From the NCBI GenBank assembly GCA_005883575.1, contig VBFH01000042.1, positions 1 to 40,796 on the forward strand: DNA of 40,796 nucleotides, written 5' to 3'. The position numbers and the translations under genes are program-made. The notes below the pieces were generated by a model. That model was not told where the DNA came from. It searched no databases and saw only the letters and a program-made list of their open reading frames with translations. This DNA comes from Chloroflexota bacterium (GTDB taxonomy: Bacteria; Chloroflexota; Dormibacteria; Dormibacterales; Dormibacteraceae). This document shows, one piece after another, positions 31,507-40,796 of the stretch; within the stretch, counting starts at the first letter, position 1, and the number at the start of each line of letters is the position of its first letter.

Positions 31507-32529
31507 TCAGATGCGCGCCGCCGCGATCTCTTCGCGGATCCAGGGGATCACCTCGTCGAGCACGTCCTCGAGCGGTGTCGTGGCTTCGAATCCAAGCATC
31601 TCGCGGGCTTTACTTACGTCCGGGACGCGCATCTGCACGTCGTGCTCGTAAGGAGGATCCGAAACCACGTTCAGCGGTTTCTCTGGACCGTGCACTTTCC
31701 GCCACACCACCTCGGCCAGCTCGCGAACCGTGGTGGATCGGGCGGTCGAGAGGTTGAAGTCCTCGTTGAGGGCGCGGTCGGACTCCATCGCGAGCCGGAT
31801 CCCGACCGCCAGGTCGCCGCCGTACGTGTAGTGGCGCACCTGGCTGCCGTCGCCGAGGATGTGCAGCGGGTCCTGCCCCTTCAAGACCTTTTGCACGAGG
31901 TCCGGGACAACGTGGCTCATCGCGAGCTTGACGTTGCCGCTCCTCACGTCGTGATCGCGAAGCGCGCGCCGCTCGCCGATGCCCACGCAGTTGAACGGCC
32001 GGACGATCGTGAATGGCAGGGCGTACTGCTCATGAGCCCCGCGCGCGAAGAATTCGTTGGCGAGCTTTTGAAAGCCGTATGTCGAGCGGGGCGGCGGGCT
32101 GGTGAGCTGGGCTCCTTCGGGCGTCGGGAAGACCGACGCGCTCTCGAACACCATGCTGCTCGAAATCACGGTGATCTTCTGCAGCCGCCCGCGGCGAAAC
32201 GCGCTGATGGCGGCGTCGAAGGTCGCGGCGGAGATCCGCTCGTTTTCCGCCAGCAGGTCGTATGCGAATTCGTGGAAGTAGGAGATTCCCCCGATCATCG
32301 CCGCCCCCGCGACCACCTGGGCGCAGTCCGCGGCAAGCTCGGTGAGGAGCGCCGCATCCTTGGCGTCGCCCTCGACCAATCGGTAGCGCGGGTCGTCGTC
32401 GAACGTCCGCCGGACCGGACCGTACTTACTGAAGTTGTCGACTCCGACGACCTCGTGCCCCGCGTGCAGGAGCTCGGCGACGAGATATCCGCAAATGAAT
32501 CCCGCCGCGCCGGTGACGAGAACCTTCAT
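31507..32529 (-). CDS. NAD-dependent epimerase/dehydratase (nucleotide sugar)
   Basis: A 340-residue extended SDR protein. The Rossmann motif is GAAGFICG with a cysteine in place of the usual glycine-flanking residue. The catalytic pair is in STYGFQKLANEF (Tyr-x3-Lys), and FNCVGIGERRA and DGSQVRHYTYGGDLA contact substrate. It resembles GDP-mannose/UDP-glucose epimerase relatives; the exact sugar cannot be read from sequence. Starts with ATG, 5' gap of 157 bp holding repeat copy D. Confidence 0.82.
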   Translation of the reverse strand: MKVLVTGAAGFICGYLVAELLHAGHEVVGVDNFSKYGPVRRTFDDDPRYRLVEGDAKDAALLTELAADCAQVVAGAAMIGGISYFHEFAYDLLAENERISAATFDAAISAFRRGRLQKITVISSSMVFESASVFPTPEGAQLTSPPPRSTYGFQKLANEFFARGAHEQYALPFTIVRPFNCVGIGERRALRDHDVRSGNVKLAMSHVVPDLVQKVLKGQDPLHILGDGSQVRHYTYGGDLAVGIRLAMESDRALNEDFNLSTARSTTVRELAEVVWRKVHGPEKPLNVVSDPPYEHDVQMRVPDVSKAREMLGFEATTPLEDVLDEVIPWIREEIAAARI

Positions 32530-32643
32530 GCGATTTGTCCAGGCGTGGCTTTGCCAGGCCGCCTAACCCGCGTAGTCACTCCGCCTCCTGGCATTGAACC
32601 GGACACATTAAGGCGGATTCTTCCTTACGCGAAAGGGAGAGCA

Positions 32644-32690
32644 GCGCCGCGCAGCGGCGCGATGAGATGGAACATCGCGTTCCCTCTCAT
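32644..32690 (-). repeat. Structured interspersed repeat, partial copy D (inverted)
   Basis: Minus-strand order: hairpin 1 with 12-bp arms ATGAGAGGGAAC/GTTCCATCTCAT (one mismatch, loop GCGAT), then a perfect 7-bp hairpin GCGCCGC-tgc-GCGGCGC. These correspond to the first two hairpins of copies A-C. The conserved 15-mer and terminal hairpin are missing. The TGA stop of the UDP-sugar dehydrogenase (32687-32689) lies inside the left arm (TTATGAG), so the element overlaps the coding end. Confidence 0.65.
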
Positions 32691-33895
32691 AACCTGATCG
32701 GTCCGGTGATGCCCCAGATGTCGACGACCTCGCGGCCGTCGAGCCCGAGGCCGCGGTATGCGCGGTGCGGAGCGCCGACCACGAGAACCTCCGAATCGCG
32801 CAGCACCTTGTCGAGAGGCTCGAAGGTTTCGTCGACGATGAACGGGTCGGTGCAAAGAACCCTGGCGCCCTTGAATTGCGCGAGCTTGCGCAGCTTGTAG
32901 CTCAGGGAGGCGCGCGGGTCGTCCGATTCGCCTTTGAACGCCATGCCGAGGATGCCGAGCGTCCTGCCCAGCAGGGGGCGTCGCGAATTGAGCGTGTCGA
33001 CAATGTAGCCCGGCAGGCCTTCGTTGACCTGCATCGCCGCCTGGCCCATCGGGAAGTGGTCAGGGGTGAAAGCGGAGAGCTGCATGGTGTCCTTCAAGAG
33101 GCAAGGGCCGGCGGCGAAGCCTGGCCCTGGGAGGTCGGCGGCGCGCGGGTAGTCCTGGCGGATAGCGTTCAGGACGCGGTTGTAGTCAAGTCCGGACCGG
33201 CTGACGATCTGGAAGAACTGGTTAGCGATGGCGAACTTCATGTAACGCCAAGTGTTGGTGAAGAGCTTCGCCAGCTCGGCCTCCAGCGGCGTGGTTCGGA
33301 TCACGGAGCTGACACCGAGCCGCTCGAACACCTCCTTGGCCGCATCGAAGGCGGCATCGGACGTCACCCCCACCAGTTGCGGCAGAGTCCGCAGCTCCTC
33401 GAGCGCGTGGCCCTCAGCGATGCGTTCAGGGCAGAAGGCGACGTCGGCATCGATGCCGGCGGCGCGGAGCCGGCGCTCGACCGTTTCGGTGGTGCCCGGG
33501 AAAACGGTGGACCGAAGGACGACCAGCGAGCCGTTCTGTACGTGGGGGGTGAGCTCGTCCAGGACGCGTTCGAAGATCCGGACGGAGGGGTTCATGAACT
33601 CGTCGATGGGCGTGCCTATCACCAAGACCACGATCCGAGTCCGCTCGAGCATCGCCGGATCGCGGGAAAGCTCGAGGCGTCCTGTGGGCAGCAGATTGGC
33701 GAGCAGTGCATCGGCTCCAGCCTCGCGAAACGGCACCTGGCCCGCCTTGACCATTTCGATCTTGGCCTGATCGATGTCGTTGATGCCCACGTGGTAGCCG
33801 CTGTCCGCCAGGGACAGGGCCAGCGGCAGGCCGACGTGACCGCAGCCGCCCACAATCACCAGGTCGAGGTCCGCCAGGGGCGCACGCGGACTCAA
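32687..33895 (-). CDS. UDP-glucose/UDP-N-acetylmannosamine dehydrogenase family protein
   Basis: A 402-residue NAD-dependent nucleotide-sugar dehydrogenase performing a two-step oxidation to the uronic acid. GGCGHVGLPLALSLA nucleotide-binding loop, RSTVFPGTTE, FCPERIAEG, and the catalytic cysteine in AAGPCLLKDTM. The C-terminal domain has GMAFKGESDDPRASLSY. The RIAEG and HVGLP features are closer to the WecC group than to Ugd, so the substrate may be an N-acetylhexosamine. TTG start at 33895 has GGAG upstream and overlaps the stop of a 12-codon ORF. Confidence 0.87.
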   Translation of the reverse strand: MSPRAPLADLDLVIVGGCGHVGLPLALSLADSGYHVGINDIDQAKIEMVKAGQVPFREAGADALLANLLPTGRLELSRDPAMLERTRIVVLVIGTPIDEFMNPSVRIFERVLDELTPHVQNGSLVVLRSTVFPGTTETVERRLRAAGIDADVAFCPERIAEGHALEELRTLPQLVGVTSDAAFDAAKEVFERLGVSSVIRTTPLEAELAKLFTNTWRYMKFAIANQFFQIVSRSGLDYNRVLNAIRQDYPRAADLPGPGFAAGPCLLKDTMQLSAFTPDHFPMGQAAMQVNEGLPGYIVDTLNSRRPLLGRTLGILGMAFKGESDDPRASLSYKLRKLAQFKGARVLCTDPFIVDETFEPLDKVLRDSEVLVVGAPHRAYRGLGLDGREVVDIWGITGPIRL

Positions 33896-33930
33896 GGCGC
33901 AGGCTCCGCGGTCGTGGGGATTTCGTTCAT
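33892..33930 (-). CDS. 12-codon upstream ORF
   Basis: ATG at 33930 encodes MNEIPTTAEPAP and ends in a TGA that overlaps the TTG start of the dehydrogenase (TTGA). A CATAAT box ends 9 bases before its ATG. It may be a leader peptide coupling translation to the weak TTG start. Coding status is unproven. Confidence 0.35.
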   Translation of the reverse strand: MNEIPTTAEPAP

Positions 33931-33939
33931 GGCGGCCAA

Positions 33940-33947
33940 ATTATGAT
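33940..33947. promoter_or_regulatory. Shared symmetric -10 for divergent genes
   Basis: ATTATGAT reads TATGAT on the plus strand (33942-33947) and CATAAT on the minus strand (33940-33945). Each would place a start site within a few bases of an ATG: 33958 on the plus strand and 33930 on the minus strand. No -35 is obvious on either side. Confidence 0.4.
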
Positions 33948-33957
33948 CTCGTTACTC

Positions 33958-35067
33958 ATGAACCAACCCCGGAAGGGTGGTGGTCGCCCGTCCGTGCTGC
34001 TGGACATGAGGCCGCTGCAGGGTCCGAGCGCATCCCGCGGGGTCGGGGCTTACGCGCGTGGTCTGCTCAAAGGGCTCGTCAAGGCAGGCTTCGACACAAA
34101 TCTGACCCTGTTGCTGGACGTCGCGTTCGATGCACCGGCTTTGCCAGTCGGCCGGTACAGGTTGGCCGGGTGCCGCCGCCGGAGCCATGGCCAGCTCGCC
34201 GCCTACGAGGACGCGGTCGCGCTCACAGCCGACCTCGAACGGATTGCCCCCGATGTCTACCACGCCATCGACTTCCACCTCCCGGGCCGGTGTCCCACGC
34301 GCCTGGTGGTCACGCTCCACGATCTGATCCCGTGGGCGTGGGGAGGGTCGCGCATGCGGGGCGAGCGGATGCGCTATGGAATCTTTCGGAGGCTCCTGCC
34401 GCGCGCCGACCTCGTGATCGCGGTTTCGGATGCGACCTCAGAGGACGCCGTCCGTCTTCGGGTCGCGGTCCGGCAGAAGATTCGCGTGATCCGCGAGTCG
34501 GCGGACACCGCGTTCGTGCCAAGGCATGGCGCCGCCGCCCGAGTCAAGGAAAAATGGGGCATCGACGGCCGCTACCTGCTGTTCGTGGGAGCGCTGGATG
34601 CCCGCAAAGACCCGCACGCCCTGCTCCGAGCATGGACGACCGCGCGCCTTGCGCATCCCGACCTCAGGCTGCTCATCGCCGGAGTTCCGGGGCGGCAGGC
34701 GCCTCCGAGCATGTCGGGTGCCGTTCAGCTAGGGCGGGTCGATGACGAGGAGCTCGCCGACCTCTATTCGGCGGCGAGCTGCCTCGTCTTTCCGAGCCGG
34801 TATGAGGGGTTTGGCCTCCCCTGCCTCGAGGCGATGGCATGCGGTTGCCCAGTCGCCGCGTTCCGGAACACGAGCATTCCGGAGGTGGTCGATGGGGCCG
34901 GAATCCTCGTCGAGGACGGGGATGCCGAAGCGCTTGGCGAGGCGGTGACGGAGGTGATGCGTGAGCCGGAGCGGTGGAAACGGGCCGGACTCGAGCGCGC
35001 GCGCCAGTTCAGCTGGGACAAGGCCGCCCGGGAGACCATCTCGGCGTACGAATCGCTATTGAGATAA
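33958..35067 (+). CDS. GT4-family glycosyltransferase
   Basis: A 369-residue GT-B transferase (374 if the ATG at 33943 is used). N-terminal GPSASRGVGAYARGLLKGL acceptor region; C-terminal domain with LLFVGALDARKDP and the GT4 signature FPSRYEGFGLPCLEAMACGCPVA, which holds the E-x7-E type donor-phosphate site. Start 33958 is preferred because the TATGAT -10 overlaps the earlier ATG. Followed by ugd and the decarboxylase, so it may use UDP-glucuronate or UDP-xylose. Confidence 0.87.
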   Translation: MNQPRKGGGRPSVLLDMRPLQGPSASRGVGAYARGLLKGLVKAGFDTNLTLLLDVAFDAPALPVGRYRLAGCRRRSHGQLAAYEDAVALTADLERIAPDVYHAIDFHLPGRCPTRLVVTLHDLIPWAWGGSRMRGERMRYGIFRRLLPRADLVIAVSDATSEDAVRLRVAVRQKIRVIRESADTAFVPRHGAAARVKEKWGIDGRYLLFVGALDARKDPHALLRAWTTARLAHPDLRLLIAGVPGRQAPPSMSGAVQLGRVDDEELADLYSAASCLVFPSRYEGFGLPCLEAMACGCPVAAFRNTSIPEVVDGAGILVEDGDAEALGEAVTEVMREPERWKRAGLERARQFSWDKAARETISAYESLLR

Positions 35068-35068
35068 T
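35063..35068 (+). promoter_or_regulatory. Candidate -10 (GATAAT) before ugd
   Basis: GATAAT overlaps the stop of the GT4 gene and ends 9 bases before the ugd ATG. No SD sequence precedes that ATG, so a short-leader or leaderless transcript is plausible. Confidence 0.35.
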
Positions 35069-35077
35069 CCCGGCGCC

Positions 35078-36373
35078 ATGAGCAAGCTTGCGGTCATCGG
35101 GGCGGGCTACGTGGGGTTGACGACGGGGGCTTGCCTCGCCGACCTCGGCCATGACGTGACCGTGGTCGATATCGACAAGGAGAAGATCGCGCTCCTCCGG
35201 CGCCGGATGGTGCCGTTCTTCGAGCCCGGACTTCGCGAGCTCGTGGAACGCAACGCCGCGGCCGGGCGGCTTCAGTTCACGACCTCGTACGCCGACGCCG
35301 TCCCCGGGGCAGAGTTCGCGATCATCGCCGTGAGCACACCGGAAGGTGAGGGAGGGGAGGCAGACCTGTCTTATGTGGAGGCGGCCGCGAGCTCGATCGC
35401 GGACGCGATGGACGGCCCGCTCGTCGTCGTGAACAAGTCCACAGTGCCGCCCCTCACCGGAGACATGGTCTCGAGCGTGTTGAAGAAACACAACGGCCGC
35501 CACAATGCGGTCGTCGTTTCGAATCCCGAATTTCTGCGTGAAGGTTCGGCGATCCAGGACTTCATGCACCCGGATCGGATCGTAGTCGGCAGCAACGACC
35601 GCCAGGCAGCCGAGAAAGTCGCAGGGCTGTACGCGCCGCTCAACGCCGAGGTCCTTGTGACTCCAAACATCTACACCGCCGAAATGGTCAAGTACGCCTC
35701 GAACGCATTCCTCGCCACCCGGATCTCGTTCATCAACGAGATCGCGTGGATCAGCGAGCGGGTCGGCGCCGACGCGAAGCTCGTCGCCGAAGGCATGGGC
35801 CTCGACAAACGCATCGGCCCGACGTACCTCGATGCTGGGATTGGATGGGGTGGAAGTTGTTTTGGAAAGGACGTGTCTGCCCTCACCGCCGTAGCCGAGC
35901 GCTTCGACTACCACCCTGAGCTGCTGCACGCAGTCATGGACATCAACCGTGACCAGCGCATGCTGGTCATCGACCTGCTTCGCGAGGCGCTCGAAGAGCT
36001 TCCCGGACGGGTCGTCGGCCTGCTTGGGCTCGCGTTCAAGCCGAACACGGATGACATGCGCGACGCCCCGAGCGTCGACATCGCGAGGGTTTTGCTCGCG
36101 GCTGGCGCCGAGCTGCGTGCTTACGACCCCGCCGCCATGGAGCGATCCCGGGTGCTCCTGCCCGACGTCGAGTATCGGAAGGACGCCTACGAGGTCGCGG
36201 CAGGTGCCGACGCGCTCGTACTGGTCACAGAGTGGAACGAGTTTCGGCAGCTCGACCTGGCTCGCGTCAAACAGCTGATGCGCCGTCCGGTGATCGTAGA
36301 TGGCCGCAACATCTACGATCCAGCCGCGATGAAGGACCTGGGATTCACCTATCGCGGCATTGGCCGGGAGTAA
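35078..36373 (+). CDS. ugd: UDP-glucose 6-dehydrogenase
   Basis: A 431-residue enzyme oxidising UDP-glucose to UDP-glucuronate with two NAD+. [20 protein letters not shown] binds [29 protein letters not shown], the active-site cysteine in [10 protein letters not shown] and the C-terminal [16 protein letters not shown] are all canonical. Normal length. The decarboxylase gene that follows overlaps it by 14 bp and would use its product, so flux to UDP-xylose is likely. Confidence 0.95.
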   Translation: MSKLAVIGAGYVGLTTGACLADLGHDVTVVDIDKEKIALLRRRMVPFFEPGLRELVERNAAAGRLQFTTSYADAVPGAEFAIIAVSTPEGEGGEADLSYVEAAASSIADAMDGPLVVVNKSTVPPLTGDMVSSVLKKHNGRHNAVVVSNPEFLREGSAIQDFMHPDRIVVGSNDRQAAEKVAGLYAPLNAEVLVTPNIYTAEMVKYASNAFLATRISFINEIAWISERVGADAKLVAEGMGLDKRIGPTYLDAGIGWGGSCFGKDVSALTAVAERFDYHPELLHAVMDINRDQRMLVIDLLREALEELPGRVVGLLGLAFKPNTDDMRDAPSVDIARVLLAAGAELRAYDPAAMERSRVLLPDVEYRKDAYEVAAGADALVLVTEWNEFRQLDLARVKQLMRRPVIVDGRNIYDPAAMKDLGFTYRGIGRE

Positions 36374-37300
36374 GCCGAGGGCGGTCGTCTCGGGCGGAGC
36401 CGGGTTCATCGGTTCTCACCTCTGCGAAGAGCTGCTCGCTCGCGAGGTCAGGGTGCTCGCCCTCGACAATTACATCACCGGGTCGGCCGAGAACATCCGC
36501 CATCTTCAAGGCAACCCCGACTTCGAGCTTCGCCAGCTCGACGTGAATCACGGCATCTTCATCGGCGGTGACGTGCGCTACGTCCTGCACTTCGCCTCTC
36601 CCGCCTCGCCCCCTCAGTACGACGCGAACCCGATACACACCCTCAAGGTCGGAACCGTCGGGACGATGAACATGCTCGGCCTGGCCCGGGCCAAAGGCGC
36701 GACGTTCCTCCTTGCCTCGACCTCCGAGGTCTACGGCGACCCGCTCGTTCACCCACAGCCGGAGGGCTACTGGGGCAACGTCAACCCCATCGGCCCCCGC
36801 GGCTGCTATGACGAGGCCAAGCGCTGCGCGGAGGCTTACGCGATGGCGTATCGCCGAACGCACGATGTCGACACGCGCATCATCCGGATCTTCAACACGC
36901 ACGGGCCGCGGATGCAAGTCTCGGACGGCCGTGCGGTACCGAACTTCATGGCCCAGGCGATCCGCGGCGAACCGATCACGGTCTACGGCGACGGATCCCA
37001 GACGCGCAGCCTTTGCTACGTTGCCGACCTCGTGCGCGGTGTGCTTGCCGCGCTCGACCGCGGCGACGAGTTTCCCGTCAACCTCGGCAATCCAGAGGAG
37101 GTCACGGTGCTCGAGCTGGCGAAGACGATCGTCAAGCTCGCCGGTTCGAAGAGCCGGATCGACCACCGCAAGCTGCCGGTCGACGACCCGAAGCAGCGCC
37201 GTCCCGACATCTCCCACGCGCGCGAGCTCCTCGGATGGCAGCCCGAGGTGAGCCTCGAAGACGGACTGGGCCGAACTCTTGAATACTTTCGTTCAGTGCT

Positions 37301-37304
<4 letters not shown>
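36360..37304 (+). CDS. UDP-glucuronate decarboxylase (UDP-xylose synthase)
   Basis: A 314-residue extended SDR protein. [52 protein letters not shown], catalytic YDEAKR (Tyr-x3-Lys) and [10 protein letters not shown] are diagnostic of the UXS group. It converts UDP-glucuronate to UDP-xylose and CO2. TTG start at 36360 inside the 3' end of ugd; the TTG has no clear SD. The pair ugd-uxs forms a complete two-step pathway. Confidence 0.92.
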
Positions 37305-39107
<1,803 letters not shown>

Positions 39108-39119
39108 CCTAGACGGACG

Positions 39120-39998
39120 ATGTTTGGGCCCGCTCGGCGCACCTGGGTGCTGGGCGGTGGGGGAGCACGAGGCGCCGCGCAGGTGGGCGTCCTGCAGGCG
39201 CTTTTCGAAGCCGGGGTGGAGGCGCCGGTCGCGCTGGTCGGGACCAGCGTCGGGGCGCTGAACGGCGCTTCGATCGCCGCGTATCCCTCGCTTGCGGGGA
39301 CCATGATGTTGCGCGAAGTCTGGCTGTCGCGGCAGGCCGCGGCCGTCTTCCAGGCGCACCCGCTCGGTGTGATCATCTCGGGCTTGCGCCGCGATCACCT
39401 CAGCATGATGCCGCAGGCAAATGTGAGGCGGCTGATCGACCGCGCGGAGTCGCTGACCGGAATGACGACGTTCGAGCAGCTGCGCGTGCCCCTTGCCGTC
39501 GTGGCCACGGACATGAACGCAGGAAAGCCGGCGGTGTTCCGATCGGGGAACCTGACTCCCGCGCTGCTGGCCTCGACCGCCATCCCAGGACTCTTCCCCT
39601 CCGTCCACATCAACGAGCGGGAGTACCTTGACGGCGGGGTGGTCGACAACACGCCACTCAACACCGCGGTCGACGACGGCTCAAAGGACGTGCTCGCGAT
39701 CAGTCTCATGGGCGGCGGCGAGTATGAGCAATCGCCCAACAGCATCCCCGAGCTGATCGCGCGGACGCTGCAGCTCTCGCTGCACCACCAGATGCTGAGC
39801 GACTACGAGCGTCTCCGCCACCGGGCGCGGATCGTCGTCCTGTGTCCGATCACCGCGCCGACGGCAACCTGGGTCATGAAGCGCGAACACGTCGAGGCCG
39901 TGATCGAGGCCTCGCGCGCAGCGATGGCGACCTTGCTCCACCAGCGGGGCTCGAGGCTCTTCCGCCACTCGGGGATTCACTACCTGCCTCTCAGCTAG
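39120..39998 (+). CDS. Patatin-like phospholipase
   Basis: A 292-residue serine lipase/acyl hydrolase. Oxyanion-hole GGGGARGAAQVGVL (13-26), nucleophile serine in GTSVGALNG, and catalytic aspartate in YLDGGVVDNTPL form an intact Ser-Asp dyad. No signal peptide, so cytosolic or peripheral. Length fits the RssA/YlbK-type bacterial group. It lies between ahcY and metK by position only; no link to SAM metabolism is known. Confidence 0.9.
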   Translation: MFGPARRTWVLGGGGARGAAQVGVLQALFEAGVEAPVALVGTSVGALNGASIAAYPSLAGTMMLREVWLSRQAAAVFQAHPLGVIISGLRRDHLSMMPQANVRRLIDRAESLTGMTTFEQLRVPLAVVATDMNAGKPAVFRSGNLTPALLASTAIPGLFPSVHINEREYLDGGVVDNTPLNTAVDDGSKDVLAISLMGGGEYEQSPNSIPELIARTLQLSLHHQMLSDYERLRHRARIVVLCPITAPTATWVMKREHVEAVIEASRAAMATLLHQRGSRLFRHSGIHYLPLS

Positions 39999-40094
39999 GA
40001 TTCAGCCGTCCCAGAGGGATGAAACCTGGCGCTTGGGGACACGTCCACACGGCGACGGGTCCTTGCCGGCGCGGGAGATTCAAAGGAGGACCGC
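39999..40094 (+). promoter_or_regulatory. metK 5' leader, possible structured RNA
   Basis: 96 bp between the lipase stop and metK. TAGGAT at 39996-40001 could be a -10. The leader can pair GTCCC (about 40009) with GGGAC (about 40038) and carries AGAGGGATGAAACCTGGC, loosely like part of the SAM-I core. It lacks the full conserved core (no GGCAACC), so a known SAM riboswitch cannot be claimed. It ends in a strong SD, AAAGGAGGA (40083-40090 region). Confidence 0.3.
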
Positions 40095-40796
40095 ATGCCG
40101 TCCCTGTTCACGTCTGAGTCCGTTGCCGAGGGGCATCCCGACAAGCTGGCCGACCAGATCTCTGACGCGATCCTCGACGCGATCCTGGCCAAGGATCCGC
40201 TGGCCCGAGTCGCGTGCGAGGCCATCGTCACCACCGGCCTCGTGATCGTGGTCGGCGAGATCACGACCGACTGCTACGTCGACATCCCGCGCATCATCCG
40301 GCAGACAGTGCGCGAGGTCGGCTACACGCGCGCGAAGTATGGCTTCGACGCGGAGACTTGCGGGGTGGTGAGCAGCATCGACGAGCAGTCGCCTGACATC
40401 GCGCAGGGCGTCGACGTCGGCGGCGCCGGCGACTCGGGCATGATGTTCGGCTTCGCCTGCGACGAAACGCCCGAGCTGATGCCCCTGCCGATCATGCTCG
40501 CGCACCGCCTGGCGCGCCGCCTGGCCGAGGTTCGGCGCAACAAGACGCTTAGCTACCTGCGGCCCGACGGGAAGGTCCAGGTCACGGTGCGTTACGGGGA
40601 CGACGGCAGTCCGAGCGGCGTCGACAACGTGGTGCTTTCGACCCAGCATCACGATGAGATCGACGCGGAACAGATGCGTGCGGACATCGCCGAGCACGTG
40701 ATCGCCGCGGTCGTCCCGGTGGAGATGCGCAGCGGTCAGGTCCGGACCTTCATCAATCCGACCGGGCGCTTTGTGATCGGCGGGCCGGTCGCCGAT
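40095..40796 (+). CDS. metK: S-adenosylmethionine synthetase (partial, 5' part)
   Basis: First 234 residues of an enzyme normally about 390-400 long, cut by the window edge. It makes S-adenosylmethionine from methionine and [62 protein letters not shown] and [11 protein letters not shown] are diagnostic. The ATG at 40095 has AAAGGAGGA 5 bases upstream, one of the strongest SD sequences in the window. With ahcY it covers two steps of the SAM cycle. Confidence 0.96.
   Translation, partial: MPSLFTSESVAEGHPDKLADQISDAILDAILAKDPLARVACEAIVTTGLVIVVGEITTDCYVDIPRIIRQTVREVGYTRAKYGFDAETCGVVSSIDEQSPDIAQGVDVGGAGDSGMMFGFACDETPELMPLPIMLAHRLARRLAEVRRNKTLSYLRPDGKVQVTVRYGDDGSPSGVDNVVLSTQHHDEIDAEQMRADIAEHVIAAVVPVEMRSGQVRTFINPTGRFVIGGPVAD

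Noticed and set aside
39999-40094. Confident SAM-I riboswitch call
   Set aside because: The conserved GGCAACC core and kink-turn bases are missing, so it is kept only as a low-confidence leader.

Overview
The window is high-GC bacterial chromosome with densely packed operons. GTG and TTG starts are common, stop/start overlaps of the ATGA or GTGA type are frequent, and some genes have a strong Shine-Dalgarno (SD) sequence while others look leaderless. Several traits suggest a Gram-positive-like or Chloroflexota/Dormibacterota-like soil lineage: a split b6-type cytochrome b, a single-chain FtsE-FtsX, a PucR regulator and many membrane proteins with WWDG (DUF2510-like) repeats. The taxon is an inference; no rRNA gene is present to settle it.

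Layout. 1-0.8 kb: the end of an IS481-type insertion sequence whose transposase is frameshifted. 0.9-2.2 kb: a TetR regulator divergent from a small monooxygenase-like gene, then a possible gene remnant and a terminator. 2.3-10.3 kb: a long minus-strand run with a class V aminotransferase, two small membrane proteins, a GH5 glycosidase, a fused FtsE-FtsX with its M23 coiled-coil partner, and a class I aminotransferase. 10.4-15.9 kb: a nitrogen block with a PucR-type regulator, glnA, and the amt-glnB operon. 15.9-19.0 kb: three full copies of a structured repeat of about 160 bp, a 132-bp duplication of the thioredoxin 3' end, thioredoxin, a processive GT2 glycosyltransferase and a DinB-fold protein. 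19.0-21.9 kb: cytochrome bc complex (Rieske, cytochrome b, subunit IV-like) and trpS. 22.0-25.3 kb: a flippase, a DEDDh exonuclease and DNA polymerase IV. 25.3-37.3 kb: a surface-polysaccharide region with rfbA, rfbC and rfbB (dTDP-deoxysugar), a tandem triplet of signal peptide/ectodomain/TM/WWDG proteins, two glycosyltransferases, two epimerase/decarboxylase genes and two UDP-sugar dehydrogenases. 37.3-40.8 kb: apt, ahcY, a patatin-like lipase and the start of metK.

How the genes fit together. FtsEX plus the M23 protein should form a cell-wall hydrolase complex. Ugd followed by UDP-glucuronate decarboxylase gives UDP-glucuronate and then UDP-xylose. RfbA/B/C give a dTDP-6-deoxy-4-keto sugar, but no RmlD reductase is in the window. 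The flippase and glycosyltransferases would use these donors. AhcY, MetK and Apt belong to the S-adenosylmethionine cycle and adenine salvage.

Most worth a second look: the structured interspersed repeat (three full copies and one partial), which fills convergent 3'-3' gaps and once overlaps a stop codon; the WWDG receptor-like triplet with a fourth short relative; the one-chain FtsE-FtsX; and a cluster of start-site oddities, namely a symmetric -10 shared by divergent genes and tiny ORFs whose TGA overlaps a TTG start.
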